A stretch of 64,000 nucleotides of DNA, taken from Gammaproteobacteria bacterium (GTDB lineage Bacteria; Pseudomonadota; Gammaproteobacteria; Pseudomonadales; Pseudohongiellaceae). Positions 7,244-17,439 of the stretch are shown here, one piece after another. The translations under genes were made by a program, and so were the position numbers. Position 1 is the stretch's first letter. Each line of letters begins with the position of its first letter. Below the pieces are notes generated by a model, which ran no database searches, was not told the origin of the DNA, and saw nothing but the letters and a program-made list of their open reading frames with translations. The stretch spans positions 87,771-151,770 of the forward strand of contig JABJIC010000002.1 in assembly GCA_018661465.1 (NCBI GenBank). The letters are read 5' to 3'.

Positions 7244-8902
7244 ATGCAGCGGGAATCAATGGAAGTCGATGTGGTAATTGTTGGTGGTGGTCCTGCCGGG
7301 CTATCGACAGCATGCCGACTTTTGCAAATGGCGAAGGAAGCGGAGAAGGAAATTTCGGTCTGTGTGCTGGAAAAAGGCTCCGAAGTTGGGGCGCATATTT
7401 TATCCGGGGCAGTGTTTGAGCCCTCGGCACTGAATGAGTTGTTTCCTGACTGGAAAGAAAAGGGTGCTCCGCTGAATACGGCAGTTACCGGCGACGATGT
7501 CTACTATCTGCCTGGTGCTGAATCGTCCTTCAAATTTCCTGGGCTTCTGGTGCCTCGCCCCATGCATAACGATGGGAACTATATTATTTCCCTTGGTAAT
7601 CTCTGTCGCTGGTTAGGCGAGCAGGCTATGGAATTGGGTGCTGAAGTTTTTCCGGGTTTCGCCGCAGCGGAAATTCTCTATAACGAAGACGGCAGTGTTA
7701 AAGGTGTGGCTACCGGTGATATGGGTGTGGATGCCAAGGGAGAACAGAAGTCTTCCTTCGAGCCCGGGTTTGAGTTCCATGCCAAGTACACAATTTTAGC
7801 TGAGGGTTGCCGTGGTCATCTTGGTAAGGAAGTTATTGCCAAGTTTGAACTGGATAAGGATAGCGATCCGCAGCACTACGGAATTGGCCTGAAAGAGATT
7901 TGGGAAATTCCTGAGGAGCAACATCAGGAAGGTCTGGTGGTTCATACTGCGGGCTATCCCATGGTTGGTGCCAGTGCGGCAACTACCAGTGGGGGTTTCC
8001 TCTATCACCTGGAAGGCAATCAGGTTTCGCTTGGGTTGATCGTGGACCTTGCCTACAAGAATCCTCATATCAGCCCCTTCGATGAGTTTCAGAAATTCAA
8101 ACACCATCCTGTTATTAAAAAATATATTACTGGCGGCAAACGCATTAGCTATGGTGCCAGGGCGCTCATTAAAGGTGGGCTTAACTCACTTCCCAAGATG
8201 ACCTTTCCCGGTGGTCTGTTAATTGGTTGTGATGCCGGCACCATGAATGCTGCAAAAATCAAGGGCAGCCATACGGCGATGAAGTCGGGAATTATTGCGG
8301 CGGAAACTTTGTTTGCCGCTTTGTCTGAAGAAACTCAGTCATCAGTTCTTACGGATTATTCTGCGCGGTTTGAAAACTCGGAATTGAAAGAAGAGTTACA
8401 CAAGACTAGAAATTTCAGCTCCGGTTTTCACAAGCTTGGGTTTTGGTTGGGTAGTGCATTGGTCTTTATTGAGCAGAATATTTTCTTTGGAAAATTCCCG
8501 TTCACTTTTCATGATCAGTCGGAAGACTTTGCTCAATTAACTCCTGCCAGTGAATCGACTCCAATCGAATATGCAAAACCCGATGGTGTGATTAGTTTCG
8601 ACAAGCTTTCTTCGGTATTTTTGTCTAACACTAATCATGGGGAAGATCAGCCTTGTCATCTGCAGCTTAAGGATGACTCTATTCCTCTTAATAGCAATCT
8701 TCCGATGTACGACGAGCCGGCGCAGCGATACTGTCCGGCCGGTGTTTATGAGATTGTTGAAGATGCTGATGGTAGTAAGAAGTTTCAGATTAATTCCCAG
8801 AACTGTGTTCACTGCAAAACCTGCGACATCAAAGACCCGGCCCAGAATATTCATTGGGTGGTTCCTGAGGGTGGGGGCGGACCTAATTATCCTGCTATGT
8901 AG
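7244..8902 (+). CDS. electron transfer flavoprotein-ubiquinone oxidoreductase
   Basis: 552 residues from ATG 7244, which has AAGGGG 7 nt upstream; a TTG two codons earlier and an ATG at 7259 are alternatives. The enzyme passes electrons from reduced ETF (fatty-acid and amino-acid dehydrogenases) to ubiquinone. Visible features: FAD-binding VVIVGGGPAGLS near the N-terminus, the family block VGAHILSGAVFEP, a membrane-associating ubiquinone-site region (FPGGLLIGCDAGTMNAAKIKG), and a C-terminal ferredoxin-like 4Fe-4S segment with CPAGVYE and QNCVHCKTCDIKDP. The length matches the family (~550). It implies aerobic beta-oxidation, in keeping with the acyl-CoA ligase nearby. ETF subunit genes are not in the window. 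Confidence 0.95.
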   Translation: MQRESMEVDVVIVGGGPAGLSTACRLLQMAKEAEKEISVCVLEKGSEVGAHILSGAVFEPSALNELFPDWKEKGAPLNTAVTGDDVYYLPGAESSFKFPGLLVPRPMHNDGNYIISLGNLCRWLGEQAMELGAEVFPGFAAAEILYNEDGSVKGVATGDMGVDAKGEQKSSFEPGFEFHAKYTILAEGCRGHLGKEVIAKFELDKDSDPQHYGIGLKEIWEIPEEQHQEGLVVHTAGYPMVGASAATTSGGFLYHLEGNQVSLGLIVDLAYKNPHISPFDEFQKFKHHPVIKKYITGGKRISYGARALIKGGLNSLPKMTFPGGLLIGCDAGTMNAAKIKGSHTAMKSGIIAAETLFAALSEETQSSVLTDYSARFENSELKEELHKTRNFSSGFHKLGFWLGSALVFIEQNIFFGKFPFTFHDQSEDFAQLTPASESTPIEYAKPDGVISFDKLSSVFLSNTNHGEDQPCHLQLKDDSIPLNSNLPMYDEPAQRYCPAGVYEIVEDADGSKKFQINSQNCVHCKTCDIKDPAQNIHWVVPEGGGGPNYPAM

Positions 8903-8938
8903 GCTTTCTAAAAAGCTTGGTGTTTCCTGATGTGAACC

Positions 8939-9024
8939 CTTTCTAGTAAAGGGTCTGTGAAGGAACATTACCCGCAAGCGGGGCCCTTTCCTTCACTGAC
9001 ATCACTAGACTGGAGAGGGATACG
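8939..9024 (+). repeat. structured 86-bp element, copy 1
   Basis: First of two 86-bp copies 124 bp apart. It folds as nested stems: TCTAGT (8942-8947) with ACTAGA (9004-9009), an 8-bp stem GTGAAGGA (8957-8964) with TCCTTCAC (8989-8996), and an inner CCCG-CAAG-CGGG hairpin (8971-8982). A run of six T follows at 9025, so this copy may also terminate the ETF-QO transcript. The element is identical to copy 2 except at 8961 and 8992, which pair with each other. Confidence 0.9.
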
Positions 9025-9062
9025 GTTTTTTCTTCGGTTAAGTTTTAAGTTTCGGTAGGACT

Positions 9063-9148
9063 CTTTCTAGTAAAGGGTCTGTGATGGAACATTACCCGCA
9101 AGCGGGGCCCTTTCCATCACTGACATCACTAGACTGGAGAGGGATACG
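9063..9148 (+). repeat. structured 86-bp element, copy 2
   Basis: Second copy, with stem GTGATGGA (9081-9088) and TCCATCAC (9113-9120). The A-T pair of copy 1 (8961/8992) is a T-A pair here (9085/9116), and all other 84 positions are the same. It lies 48 bp from the stop codon of the convergent SYLF lipoprotein gene. It could be a non-coding RNA, a 3' regulatory structure, or a small dispersed palindromic element. Confidence 0.9.
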
Positions 9149-9196
9149 CTTATTTCGATGTTTACTCTGGATGTTGTTATCGATCTGGCTGGGCTG

Positions 9197-9766
9197 CTAG
9201 TTAAGCTCAGCGTCTTGCCAGTATCTTGTTCCCATTACGGTTGCTTGTAGGGCGAGGCCGCTTTGGGTTAGTTGATAGACGGTGACGTTGTCTACAACGG
9301 CACTTCCGCCAGCGGCTGCGCCCAGGTCTCCTGCTTTGGCGGCTGCATCGGCCTGACCACCTACTGAAACGCCAACGTCCATGAATCTCTCTAGTGCCGA
9401 CTCTGTGTGGAATACAAATACTGCGCGAAAGTCTTTAACTCCTGCGCCAATTCCTATTCCGGCTTCGCCCATTCGCATATAGGTGTCGTTTCCTGAGCTA
9501 TTGTCTCGCACGATTCCAAAACCACCGCCGAAGCTGGCAAAAATGATATTTATATTAGCGTTGGAGAAAACTGCGTAGCCAACTGCACTGGCGATTTGCG
9601 CTCTGGTATCGGGTTTGATGCTCGCCAGTTCGGACAGTGCTTCCTGTCGCATTGACTGGATTGCCTGCCGGCGCTCGGCAGGAGTTCCGCTACTAAGACC
9701 TGTTGTTGTACATGCGCTCAATACGGTCAGCAATACTATGCCGATAATGTGTCTGCCAAGTCTCAT
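9197..9766 (-). CDS. SYLF-domain (YSC84-like) lipoprotein
   Basis: 189 residues. The start at 9766 has AGGAG 6 nt upstream. A lipoprotein signal peptide with lipobox LSAC (Cys19) predicts lipidation; the residues after the Cys are TTTG, without Asp at +2, so the outer membrane is expected. The rest is a SYLF/Ysc84 domain (IASAVGYAVFSNANINIIFASFGGGFGIV, and a late region giving MRMGEAGIGIGAGVKDFRAVFVF). In eukaryotes this domain binds phosphoinositides and actin; in bacteria its role is unclear. The gene is convergent with ETF-QO. Confidence 0.85.
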   Translation of the reverse strand: MRLGRHIIGIVLLTVLSACTTTGLSSGTPAERRQAIQSMRQEALSELASIKPDTRAQIASAVGYAVFSNANINIIFASFGGGFGIVRDNSSGNDTYMRMGEAGIGIGAGVKDFRAVFVFHTESALERFMDVGVSVGGQADAAAKAGDLGAAAGGSAVVDNVTVYQLTQSGLALQATVMGTRYWQDAELN

Positions 9767-9859
9767 TGCGCTCTCCTGGGTTTAAACCCAATATTAATGC
9801 TGAATTTAGTGTGATCATGCTGTCTGTTTTATATCAGTCGCCTGATCTATAACAATCAG

Positions 9860-11743
9860 CTAGCTTACTTCGCTGATGAAGGTATAGTCCTCGATCAGGT
9901 TTTTAGCTTCGTCTACCTTACTCTTATCATCGACTGAAATTCGGATTACCAAACCTCTTTTCTTTTCCAGCTCGCTCTCCACCGATGCTGCAATACTCGC
10001 GTTGGTCAATGTCTCTCTGACAACCTGCTCCGAGATGCTCTGCCTAAGAGAAGGTCGGTAGACCTTGCCTACCGCAGTCAATGGCATTGCGTCGACAAAC
10101 TCGATGCGTTTCGGAATCGCAGCCCGCTCGGACATCTCCGCTGTGCAGTGTTCAATAAGGGCTTCTGCACTGACTTCGCTACCGGGAGTGCGAACTACGT
10201 AAGCCATAGGTAATTCTCCGGCATAAACATCCGGCAGGCCAATGGCTGTTGAAGTCATTACTTCGGGGTGAGCATTGAGCGGCTCTTCGATGAGATCAGG
10301 GTCGATGTTATGGCCGCTACGAATGATCAGATCTTTTGCTCGACCTGAAAGATAGAGAAAGCCCTTGTCGTCGAGGTAGCCAAGATCTCCGGTGTTGAAC
10401 CAGCCGTCTTCTACCCATGCTTGGGCATTGTCGCTTTCGCTCTTGTAGCCGACAAATATCTGCGGTCCCTTAACCATTACCACGCCGCTTTCTTCGAGAG
10501 CGCAATTATGAGTCACGGTGGTTCCATCCAGATGAACGATTCGGATTTGAGAATAGGGGATTCGCATCCCCACGCTTCCTGGCGGCTGGTTTTCAGGCGC
10601 ACGGGAAATTAGTGACGTGGTTTCCGTCATGCCGTAACCGTTGCTAACCGCCACACTATGGTCTTTCTCAAATCCCTGTTTGAAAGGTTGGGATAGAGGA
10701 GCAGCGCCCGAATTGATATTTGTCAGGCTGCTGATGTCAGCATCTCCCACCGGAATACCTTCCAGAGCCATAAGCACAGTAGGTACGGCTGAAAATTGTT
10801 TCACCTGGAAGCGTTCGATAAGTTTCCAGAAATTCCCCATCGCCTGAGGCGTGCGAAATCCTGCCGGTGTCATCAGGACAATTCGATAGCCCACGGCGAA
10901 TGCGGCAACACCCTGAATGATGCAGCCATAGATATGAAAGAGAGGTAGGCCGCAGAGAATTGTGTGGTGTTCCATATGTGCGGTATAGATCTGCATAAGC
11001 TGCCCGAGGAAAGCCATGTTGCCATGGGTGAGCTGGGCTAGCTTAGGTCTGCCAGTGGTGCCTCCGGTATGGAAGAAGGCAGCGATCTGGTCTGCAGAGA
11101 ACTGTCGATTGCTGTCTAGTGAGTCGCCTTGCATCTCAGCAATGGCGCTATCGTAATCCAAAATTTGAGCCGATCCTGGATTTGCGCCGGCTGATGCTGG
11201 ATCGCACAGGCCAGGCGCATTAATCTCGAGGATAGTGTTGATTGTCTTGCAGTCTTTTACAGCCTCAAGAACCTTCTCGCGAATATCGCTGTGGGCAGAA
11301 TGACCGAGGCAGATCACCACCTTTGAATCAGCCGCGTCAATGATCTCTCGAATATGTTCGGCTTCAAGCATAGGATTAATAGGATTAGATATTCCCGCTG
11401 CCTGACTTCCCCAGATGGCGAAATGAGTTTGCGGCAGTATGGGTAAGATAATGGATACCGAATCACTTTCGCCGACACCTAGTTTGTTGAGCAGGTTGGC
11501 TGTGCGAGTAATCTGCTGCCGCAGTTGATTGTATGTGACGGTCTGGCAGGGTTCGTCTGGCAGGCCTTGTAACAAAAATTCTAGAGCGGTAGCGTCACCG
11601 AGGCGCTTAGCGCTTTCGCAAATAAGGTTATAACTATCTGTATATGGAAATTGCTCTGCTAGAGGTGATTTTTCAAATTCCTCTACATCACTAATGGTAT
11701 CCATGATGGGTTCAGGGAAAGGAATTTTGGACAAATCGATCAA
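9860..11743 (-). CDS. acyl-CoA synthetase (AMP-forming ligase)
   Basis: 627 residues. It starts at TTG 11743, supported by GGAGG 6 nt upstream; the next ATG would cost 13 codons and lacks a comparable site. It activates a carboxylic acid to acyl-AMP and then to acyl-CoA. Motifs: P-loop FHTGGTTGRPKLAQLTHGN, NGYGMTETT, the adenylate-binding GWFNTGDLGYLDDKGFLYLSGRAKDLI, and the C-terminal catalytic Lys in AVGKVYRPSLR. The second P-loop Gly replaces the usual Ser, as I recall for a proteobacterial subgroup of ~630-residue ligases annotated as acyl-CoA synthetase. A long- or medium-chain fatty acid is likely but not provable. It is monocistronic, 93 bp upstream of the SYLF gene on the same strand. 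Confidence 0.88.
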   Translation of the reverse strand: MIDLSKIPFPEPIMDTISDVEEFEKSPLAEQFPYTDSYNLICESAKRLGDATALEFLLQGLPDEPCQTVTYNQLRQQITRTANLLNKLGVGESDSVSIILPILPQTHFAIWGSQAAGISNPINPMLEAEHIREIIDAADSKVVICLGHSAHSDIREKVLEAVKDCKTINTILEINAPGLCDPASAGANPGSAQILDYDSAIAEMQGDSLDSNRQFSADQIAAFFHTGGTTGRPKLAQLTHGNMAFLGQLMQIYTAHMEHHTILCGLPLFHIYGCIIQGVAAFAVGYRIVLMTPAGFRTPQAMGNFWKLIERFQVKQFSAVPTVLMALEGIPVGDADISSLTNINSGAAPLSQPFKQGFEKDHSVAVSNGYGMTETTSLISRAPENQPPGSVGMRIPYSQIRIVHLDGTTVTHNCALEESGVVMVKGPQIFVGYKSESDNAQAWVEDGWFNTGDLGYLDDKGFLYLSGRAKDLIIRSGHNIDPDLIEEPLNAHPEVMTSTAIGLPDVYAGELPMAYVVRTPGSEVSAEALIEHCTAEMSERAAIPKRIEFVDAMPLTAVGKVYRPSLRQSISEQVVRETLTNASIAASVESELEKKRGLVIRISVDDKSKVDEAKNLIEDYTFISEVS

Positions 11744-11889
11744 GGTAAACCTCCGGGATTATTATTTAGCTATCAGTCCTATCGGGCTGCGCCGGTCTTA
11801 GTGGTGTTTATGCATTTCTATTATCTATATCGAATCAGCTTTTGTCGTTTTAAGGCTAATGTCTAAAACTACAGTATTGAGTTTAGTGT

Positions 11890-12861
11890 TTAAGACTTAC
11901 GTTCTTTAGAAAACTCAACCATTGCTTCAAGGGCGTCGCGATAGTTGGAAGCAGGAATTTTGTCCAGGCAAGCCAGGGCTTTATCAGAACAGTCTCTTGC
12001 CTTTTCTCTGGTATATGCCAAGCCACCACTATCACGCACGATGTTAATAACCTGATCCAGGGATTTCTTCGACAGCTCTTCGTCTTTCAAACATTCTCTT
12101 ATGAGCTCCGCTTCGGAGTCAGTACCGTGCTCCATTGCGTATATAAGAGGCAGAGTGGGTTTGCCTTCCGCTAAATCATCGCCTATGTTTTTTCCCATTG
12201 ATTCAGCATCGCCGTCATAGTCCAGCACATCGTCGATGAGCTGAAAGGCTATGCCCAGTTCCATGCCAAATTCTTTAAGCGCATTCTGAGTTTCCTCATC
12301 GGCATCGGTAAGCATAGCTCCGCATTGCGCAGCGGCCTGGAACAGAATGGCAGTCTTGTTTTCGATTACCTGCATATAGCTCTGTTCAGAGGAGTTAGGA
12401 TTGTTCTTATTGATTAGCTGTAAAACCTCACCTTCCGCAATGCGATTGGTGGTATCGGCCATAATTTCCATGATGTTCATGTCGCCGATCTGTACAAGAA
12501 TCTGGAATGCCCTCGAATAGATGAAATCACCTACCAAAACGCTGGAGGGGTTATTCCATTCCGCATTTACCGTGGGACGCCCTCGGCGCAGAGCCGACAT
12601 ATCAACTACGTCGTCATGGAGCAGCGTGGCGGTGTGAATAAACTCGATTACCGCGGCCAGGGAAATGTGCTTGTCGTTTTGAATATTGCAGCAACGAGCC
12701 GCCAGTAGAACCAACATGGGGCGCAGGCGCTTGCCGCCGGCTTCGACGATATAGTGGCCAATACTCTCAACCAATGGGACGTTGGAGTAGAGTTGATCCA
12801 CTATGAATTGGTCGACGGTTTTAAAATCGCTGTCGACGGCTGCTCGAATTTCCTGATACAT
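11890..12861 (-). CDS. ispB: octaprenyl (polyprenyl) diphosphate synthase
   Basis: 323 residues from ATG 12861, the same length as E. coli IspB; an in-frame TTG ten codons upstream has no ribosome site. The enzyme extends farnesyl diphosphate with isopentenyl diphosphate to make the ubiquinone side chain. Motifs: GGKRLRPMLVLLAAR, the first aspartate-rich motif LLHDDVVDMSALRRGRPT, the second LIDDVLDYDGD, and the conserved KTAILFQAAAQCG. It is divergent from rplU-rpmA across a 430-bp region, a typical gammaproteobacterial arrangement. Confidence 0.95.
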   Translation of the reverse strand: MYQEIRAAVDSDFKTVDQFIVDQLYSNVPLVESIGHYIVEAGGKRLRPMLVLLAARCCNIQNDKHISLAAVIEFIHTATLLHDDVVDMSALRRGRPTVNAEWNNPSSVLVGDFIYSRAFQILVQIGDMNIMEIMADTTNRIAEGEVLQLINKNNPNSSEQSYMQVIENKTAILFQAAAQCGAMLTDADEETQNALKEFGMELGIAFQLIDDVLDYDGDAESMGKNIGDDLAEGKPTLPLIYAMEHGTDSEAELIRECLKDEELSKKSLDQVINIVRDSGGLAYTREKARDCSDKALACLDKIPASNYRDALEAMVEFSKERKS

Positions 12862-12942
12862 GGCTTGGCTAGGCTTATCTTCGCTTATCAATGGTTAGTA
12901 TTCAGTGCCAATTGGTCTGTACTTGATAGTCAGCACCTATTG

Positions 12943-12985
12943 TTGAGTACAAAAAACGGTATTGAGTATTAAGGGTATTGAGTAC
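12943..12985. repeat. TTGAGTAY direct repeats upstream of ispB
   Basis: TTGAGTAC at 12943-12950 and 12978-12985 and TTGAGTAT at 12962-12969, with spacings of 19 and 16 bp. A related inverted motif GTATTGAATATC is on the minus strand at about 12991-13002. The clustering upstream of ispB could mark binding sites of a regulator, or be an AT-rich slippage product. Confidence 0.55.
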
Positions 12986-13205
12986 AAACTGATATTCAAT
13001 ACACTCAGACACCGGAATCAGGGTATAAACCCTGAGAGCACGCATGCTAGGGAGACTGTCTGAGGCTGTCAAGCAGAGCTAGGTAAGACGGGGTAAAAGG
13101 GTGGTTTTTAGGGTCTTTTCCCATGAATTCCGGAAATTCTTGAAGAGCCCGTAATCCCTGCTTTTGAAGATGATGAAATACCTTTGATTTATGCTGTGAA
13201 TCTGC

Positions 13206-13234
13206 TTGCCTCAGGCTCATGGTTCCCGTAAAAT
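13206..13234 (+). promoter_or_regulatory. rplU-rpmA sigma-70 promoter
   Basis: -35 TTGCCT (13206-13211), a 17-bp spacer, then -10 TAAAAT (13229-13234), followed by a GC-rich stretch GCCCGCCCC as expected for a growth-rate-controlled promoter. It lies 57 bp before the rplU start. Confidence 0.7.
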
Positions 13235-13291
13235 GCCCGCCCCTAAAGGAATGGGTCAATAAACCTATTTCAAGAGGTCTTGGAGACGGAT

Positions 13292-13603
13292 ATGTACGCG
13301 GTAATAGTTAGTGGTGGTAAACAGCATCGAGTTGAGGAAGGTGAAGTACTCAAGCTTGAGAAACTGGAAGTTCCCACCGGTGAATCAGTTCAATTTGACA
13401 AGGTTCTGATGGTTGGCGAAGGCGAATCAGTAAAAGTTGGCACTCCTTATGTTGAAGGAAGCCAGGTAACAGCCGAAGTGCTGAATCAGGGTCGTGCAAA
13501 GAAAGTTAGCATTATCAAATTTAATCGCCGCAAGCATTTTCGCAAGCAGCAAGGTCACAGACAGTGGTTTACGGAAGTAAAAATCACTGGAATCAAAGCT
13601 TAA
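13292..13603 (+). CDS. rplU: 50S ribosomal protein L21
   Basis: 103 residues from ATG 13292, preceded by TTGGAG; a TTG four codons upstream is in frame but would not match the family start [15 protein letters not shown]21 binds 23S rRNA on the large subunit. Conserved features: the N-terminal block, then the C-terminal [28 protein letters not shown]. The length equals E. coli L21. It is followed after 14 bp by rpmA in one operon. Confidence 0.97.
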   Translation: MYAVIVSGGKQHRVEEGEVLKLEKLEVPTGESVQFDKVLMVGEGESVKVGTPYVEGSQVTAEVLNQGRAKKVSIIKFNRRKHFRKQQGHRQWFTEVKITGIKA

Positions 13604-13617
13604 GGCCGGAGTAACAA

Positions 13618-13875
13618 ATGGCACATAAGAAAGCAGGTGGTAGTACTAATAACGGTCGCGATTCGGTATCGAAGCGGCTAGGTGTAAAGATGTTCGGTGG
13701 CGAAGTAGCTAAAGCCGGTAACATCATCGTGCGTCAGCGCGGAACTCGTTTCCACCCAGGTGAAAACGTAGGCTGTGGTAAAGACCACACCTTGTTCGCT
13801 AAGGCAGATGGCGTAATCAAGTTTATCGTCAAAGGCCCGCGTAATCGAAAATTTGTTTGCGTCGAGACGGCCTAG
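13618..13875 (+). CDS. rpmA: 50S ribosomal protein L27
   Basis: 85 residues. The N-terminus [20 protein letters not shown] is the gammaproteobacterial form, without the cleaved leader found in Firmicutes; after Met removal the N-terminal Ala reaches towards the peptidyl transferase centre. GGAG precedes the start. It is second in the rplU-rpmA operon and followed by a strong terminator, so obgE is probably transcribed separately. Confidence 0.97.
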   Translation: MAHKKAGGSTNNGRDSVSKRLGVKMFGGEVAKAGNIIVRQRGTRFHPGENVGCGKDHTLFAKADGVIKFIVKGPRNRKFVCVETA

Positions 13876-13891
13876 AATAAAGATTAGTGTT

Positions 13892-13926
13892 AAAAAAGCC
13901 TCGTCGATAGACGGGGCTTTTTTGTT
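13892..13926 (+). terminator. rplU-rpmA terminator
   Basis: AAAAGCCTCGTC pairs with GACGGGGCTTTT around a GATA loop (one T-G wobble), then a T-rich tract. Located 17 bp after the rpmA stop. Confidence 0.92.
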
Positions 13927-14122
13927 TTAAGAGCAGCGACATTTTAAGGCTCAAGTTTTTGGATCGATGTTTCAGGGCTGGATTTTCAGAATAGAAACTG
14001 ATTCATTGTAGAGTTTGTAGTTTAAGTGCCTCCGCGCAGTTGTCTCAATAGAGCAACTCGTGGTGTAAGTAGCTTAATGTGAGTATGTGTACCCTTAATG
14101 TGAAACCCTTTAGGTTGAGTAG

Positions 14123-15301
<1,179 letters not shown>

Positions 15302-15505
15302 TGCTTCCTGCTGGGTTCTGCTGCCGGTTTGGCTCAGCATCAGTTTTCGAAGCCAGTTGTGAATAACTAGTACGCATAAATAACGCGAATAAAAAGTACG
15401 AATAAAGATGGCGAACGAGTAGTACGAATAAACAGTCCGGATAACGAACGGAAACGAGAAGAAAAGAATCGAAAGAACGAGAGCGATTTTTACAGGTTAA
15501 GAGTG
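15302..15505. other. A-rich spacer between obgE and proB
   Basis: A spacer with loosely repeated elements of the form AGTACG(A/C)ATAAA (for example around 15369, 15395 and 15420) followed by a long purine-rich run up to the proB start. I see no gene, terminator or clear promoter. Confidence 0.4.
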
Positions 15506-16624
15506 ATGGGTACGAGTATAAAAAATTCCAAACGCTGGGTCGTTAAGGTGGGTAGCTCCTTGGTTACCAACGACGGTAGAGGTTTGGATACAAAAGCGAT
15601 TTCCCACTGGGCGAGTCAGCTCGTTGCTATGCAGAAAGCAGGAGTGGACCTGGTGTTGGTGTCCTCCGGAGCCGTTGCCGAAGGTGTCGCTAGACTTGGC
15701 CTGAAAGTAAGGCCCAAAGCAGTCCATGTGCAACAGGCCGCTGCCGCCGTAGGGCAGATGGGGCTCGCGCAAGCCTATGAAAGCTCCTTCATGAAGCACA
15801 ATATACATACCGCTCAAATTCTCCTTAGTCATGATGACCTATCCGATCGGACTCGCTATCTGAATGCTCGTAGTACTCTGACAACTCTATTGGAGATGGG
15901 TGTCGTTCCCGTAGTTAATGAGAATGATACTGTTGCCACCGCCGAGCTTTGCTTTGGCGATAACGATACCCTGGCGGCACTGGTTGCTAATCTGATCAAT
16001 GCGGACCTTATGGTTATTCTTACCGACCAGGATGGCTTGTATGAGAGTGATCCTCGGTTTAATAAAGAAGCAGAGATGGTGAAGAGTGCTTCGGCTAACG
16101 ACACCAAATTGATGGCCATGGCAGGAGCTGGAAGCAGTCTCGGTCGTGGAGGAATGCAGACCAAGGTATCGGCAGCGCGTCTCGCTGCACGGTCGGGTAC
16201 GTCGACTGTGATTGCCAATGGTCGAGAAGATCAGGTTTTGAGCAGGCTGCTGGAAGGCGAGACACTTGGCACATTTCTGGAAGCTGGCAGTGAGCCGGTA
16301 ACGGCGAGAAAGCAATGGCTGGCGAGTCAGCTTACACTGAAGGGCAGTGTCACGGTGGATGATGGCGCAGTAAATGTATTGAAGAAATCCGGAAAGAGTC
16401 TGTTGGCAGTTGGTATCAGCAAGGTTACGGGTCAGTTTTCCCGTGGAGAAGTGGTTGCCTGTGTCGATCAGGCTGGAAAGGAGATAGCTCGAGGCCTGGT
16501 GAACTACAGCGCGGACGAGATCGAATTATTAAAGGGCAAGTCCAGTGACAATATCGAGGACTTGCTGGGTTATGCAGCAGAAGCTGAGATCATTCACAGA
16601 GATAACCTTGTCCTGAGTGACTGA
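15506..16624 (+). CDS. proB: glutamate 5-kinase
   Basis: 372 residues from ATG 15506 (a GTG directly before it is in frame; AGG lies ~9 nt upstream). It phosphorylates glutamate to glutamate 5-phosphate, the first step of proline synthesis. The amino-acid kinase domain covers ~1-265: [70 protein letters not shown]. The C-terminal PUA domain (about 285-370, including [24 protein letters not shown]) is normal for bacterial ProB and is linked to RNA-type folds and proline feedback. proA is not adjacent. Confidence 0.96.
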   Translation: MGTSIKNSKRWVVKVGSSLVTNDGRGLDTKAISHWASQLVAMQKAGVDLVLVSSGAVAEGVARLGLKVRPKAVHVQQAAAAVGQMGLAQAYESSFMKHNIHTAQILLSHDDLSDRTRYLNARSTLTTLLEMGVVPVVNENDTVATAELCFGDNDTLAALVANLINADLMVILTDQDGLYESDPRFNKEAEMVKSASANDTKLMAMAGAGSSLGRGGMQTKVSAARLAARSGTSTVIANGREDQVLSRLLEGETLGTFLEAGSEPVTARKQWLASQLTLKGSVTVDDGAVNVLKKSGKSLLAVGISKVTGQFSRGEVVACVDQAGKEIARGLVNYSADEIELLKGKSSDNIEDLLGYAAEAEIIHRDNLVLSD

Positions 16625-16718
16625 GCTCTGATAACTGGAAGTGGTTACCGAAACTGATCACTGATGTTGATAATTATAATTAACTGGTGAGCCCAGGAAT
16701 GGGCAAAATCATCAGATA

Positions 16719-16747
16719 TAAAAAAACCGGCAAAAGCCGGTTTTTTT
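16719..16747. terminator. bidirectional terminator between proB and rpsT
   Basis: AAAAAACCGGC-AAAA-GCCGGTTTTTT, a perfect stem with A-run and T-run on either side. It sits between the convergent proB and rpsT genes and can serve both. Confidence 0.95.
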
Positions 16748-16781
16748 ATGAATCTTGTAAAGGCAGGTTCTGTCTAAAGAC

Positions 16782-17045
16782 TTACTTAAGTGCCTTAACC
16801 GCCTTATTCAAGCGACTCTTATGACGTGCGGCCTTATTCTTGTGAATAATGGCGCGATCAGCCATACGGTCAATAACAGGCACAGCCGAGTTATAGGCTT
16901 CAGCAGCAGCTGCATGGTCGCCACTTTCGATGGCTGCGTCTACTTTCTTAATTTGAGTTCTAACCATGGATCGAAATGAAGCATTGTGGCGTCGGCGAAC
17001 TTCGCCCTGTTTTGCGCGCTTCTTTGATTGTGCTGTATTAGCCAA
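16782..17045 (-). CDS. rpsT: 30S ribosomal protein S20
   Basis: 87 residues, the same as E. coli S20. The start codon is TTG (17043-17045) with AAGGAG 7 nt upstream; no ATG fits the conserved N-terminus [13 protein letters not shown]. In E. coli, S20 also starts at UUG and the poor start codon is part of its translational autoregulation, so the same control is likely here. The protein is lysine/arginine-rich and helical ([27 protein letters not shown]-like tail) and binds 16S rRNA. It is monocistronic. Confidence 0.97.
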   Translation of the reverse strand: [87 protein letters not shown]

Positions 17046-17439
17046 TTGTGACTCCTTTTTACCAGGCCGCTATTTCTCTAACCGGGCTGGTGTGAATTAG
17101 TGTTTATCTATGTATTTAACTGTCTGTTTAACTGTAAATATTCTGTTGATATTCAGGGGAGGGAGTTAATCCTGTCCGCTGATTTCAGAGCGCGACACTA
17201 TGCCGTTTTCGACCGCTGATGTCAATAGCCTCTGTCTATGGGGAGCCCCGCTAAGCCCTTAACAAGCCTCGAGATATTGCCGTGTCCTTTCTATTGTTCC
17301 GATGCTTTGAGCGGAAAGAACTGCGATAATCCGAATTCACGGCAAAAAGCTGTTTTAGAAAGCAGGGTTAGCGCTAGTAGCTAGAAAATGTGCCAGAAGC
17401 AAGAGCCGGAAATAATAGTCAGGAACAATAGATACAGCA
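17046..17439. other. rpsT / murJ divergent promoter region
   Basis: A 394-bp non-coding gap. It must hold the rpsT leader and promoter (minus) and the murJ promoter (plus). A repeat TTAACTGT occurs twice within ~25 bp near 17115-17135, and a minus-strand TTTACA is at 17133-17138, but the partner -10 elements are poor. I see no gene here. Confidence 0.4.

Larger units (their letters stand above)
12862..13291. other. ispB / rplU divergent promoter region
   Basis: A 430-bp region holding a strong sigma-70-like promoter for rplU (13206-13234) and a set of TTGAGTAC-type repeats near the ispB start (12943-12985). A 70-codon minus-strand frame (13047-13259) overlaps the promoter and shows no protein-like features, so I do not call it. 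Confidence 0.6.

Noticed and set aside
8939..9148. reading the two 86-bp copies as a minimal CRISPR array
   Set aside because: Only two copies, 86 bp long, internally palindromic, separated by 38 bp with a T-run, and no cas genes anywhere in the window.
9860..11743. the Gly in place of Ser in the ligase P-loop (HTGGTTG) as a novelty
   Set aside because: As I recall, it is a regular feature of one subgroup of acyl-CoA ligases; all other motifs are intact.
13047..13259. 70-codon minus-strand frame between ispB and rplU
   Set aside because: It covers the rplU promoter and has no family-like features.
15302..15505. small gene or RNA in the A-rich obgE-proB spacer
   Set aside because: Loose A-rich repeats only, no stable stem or coding frame seen.
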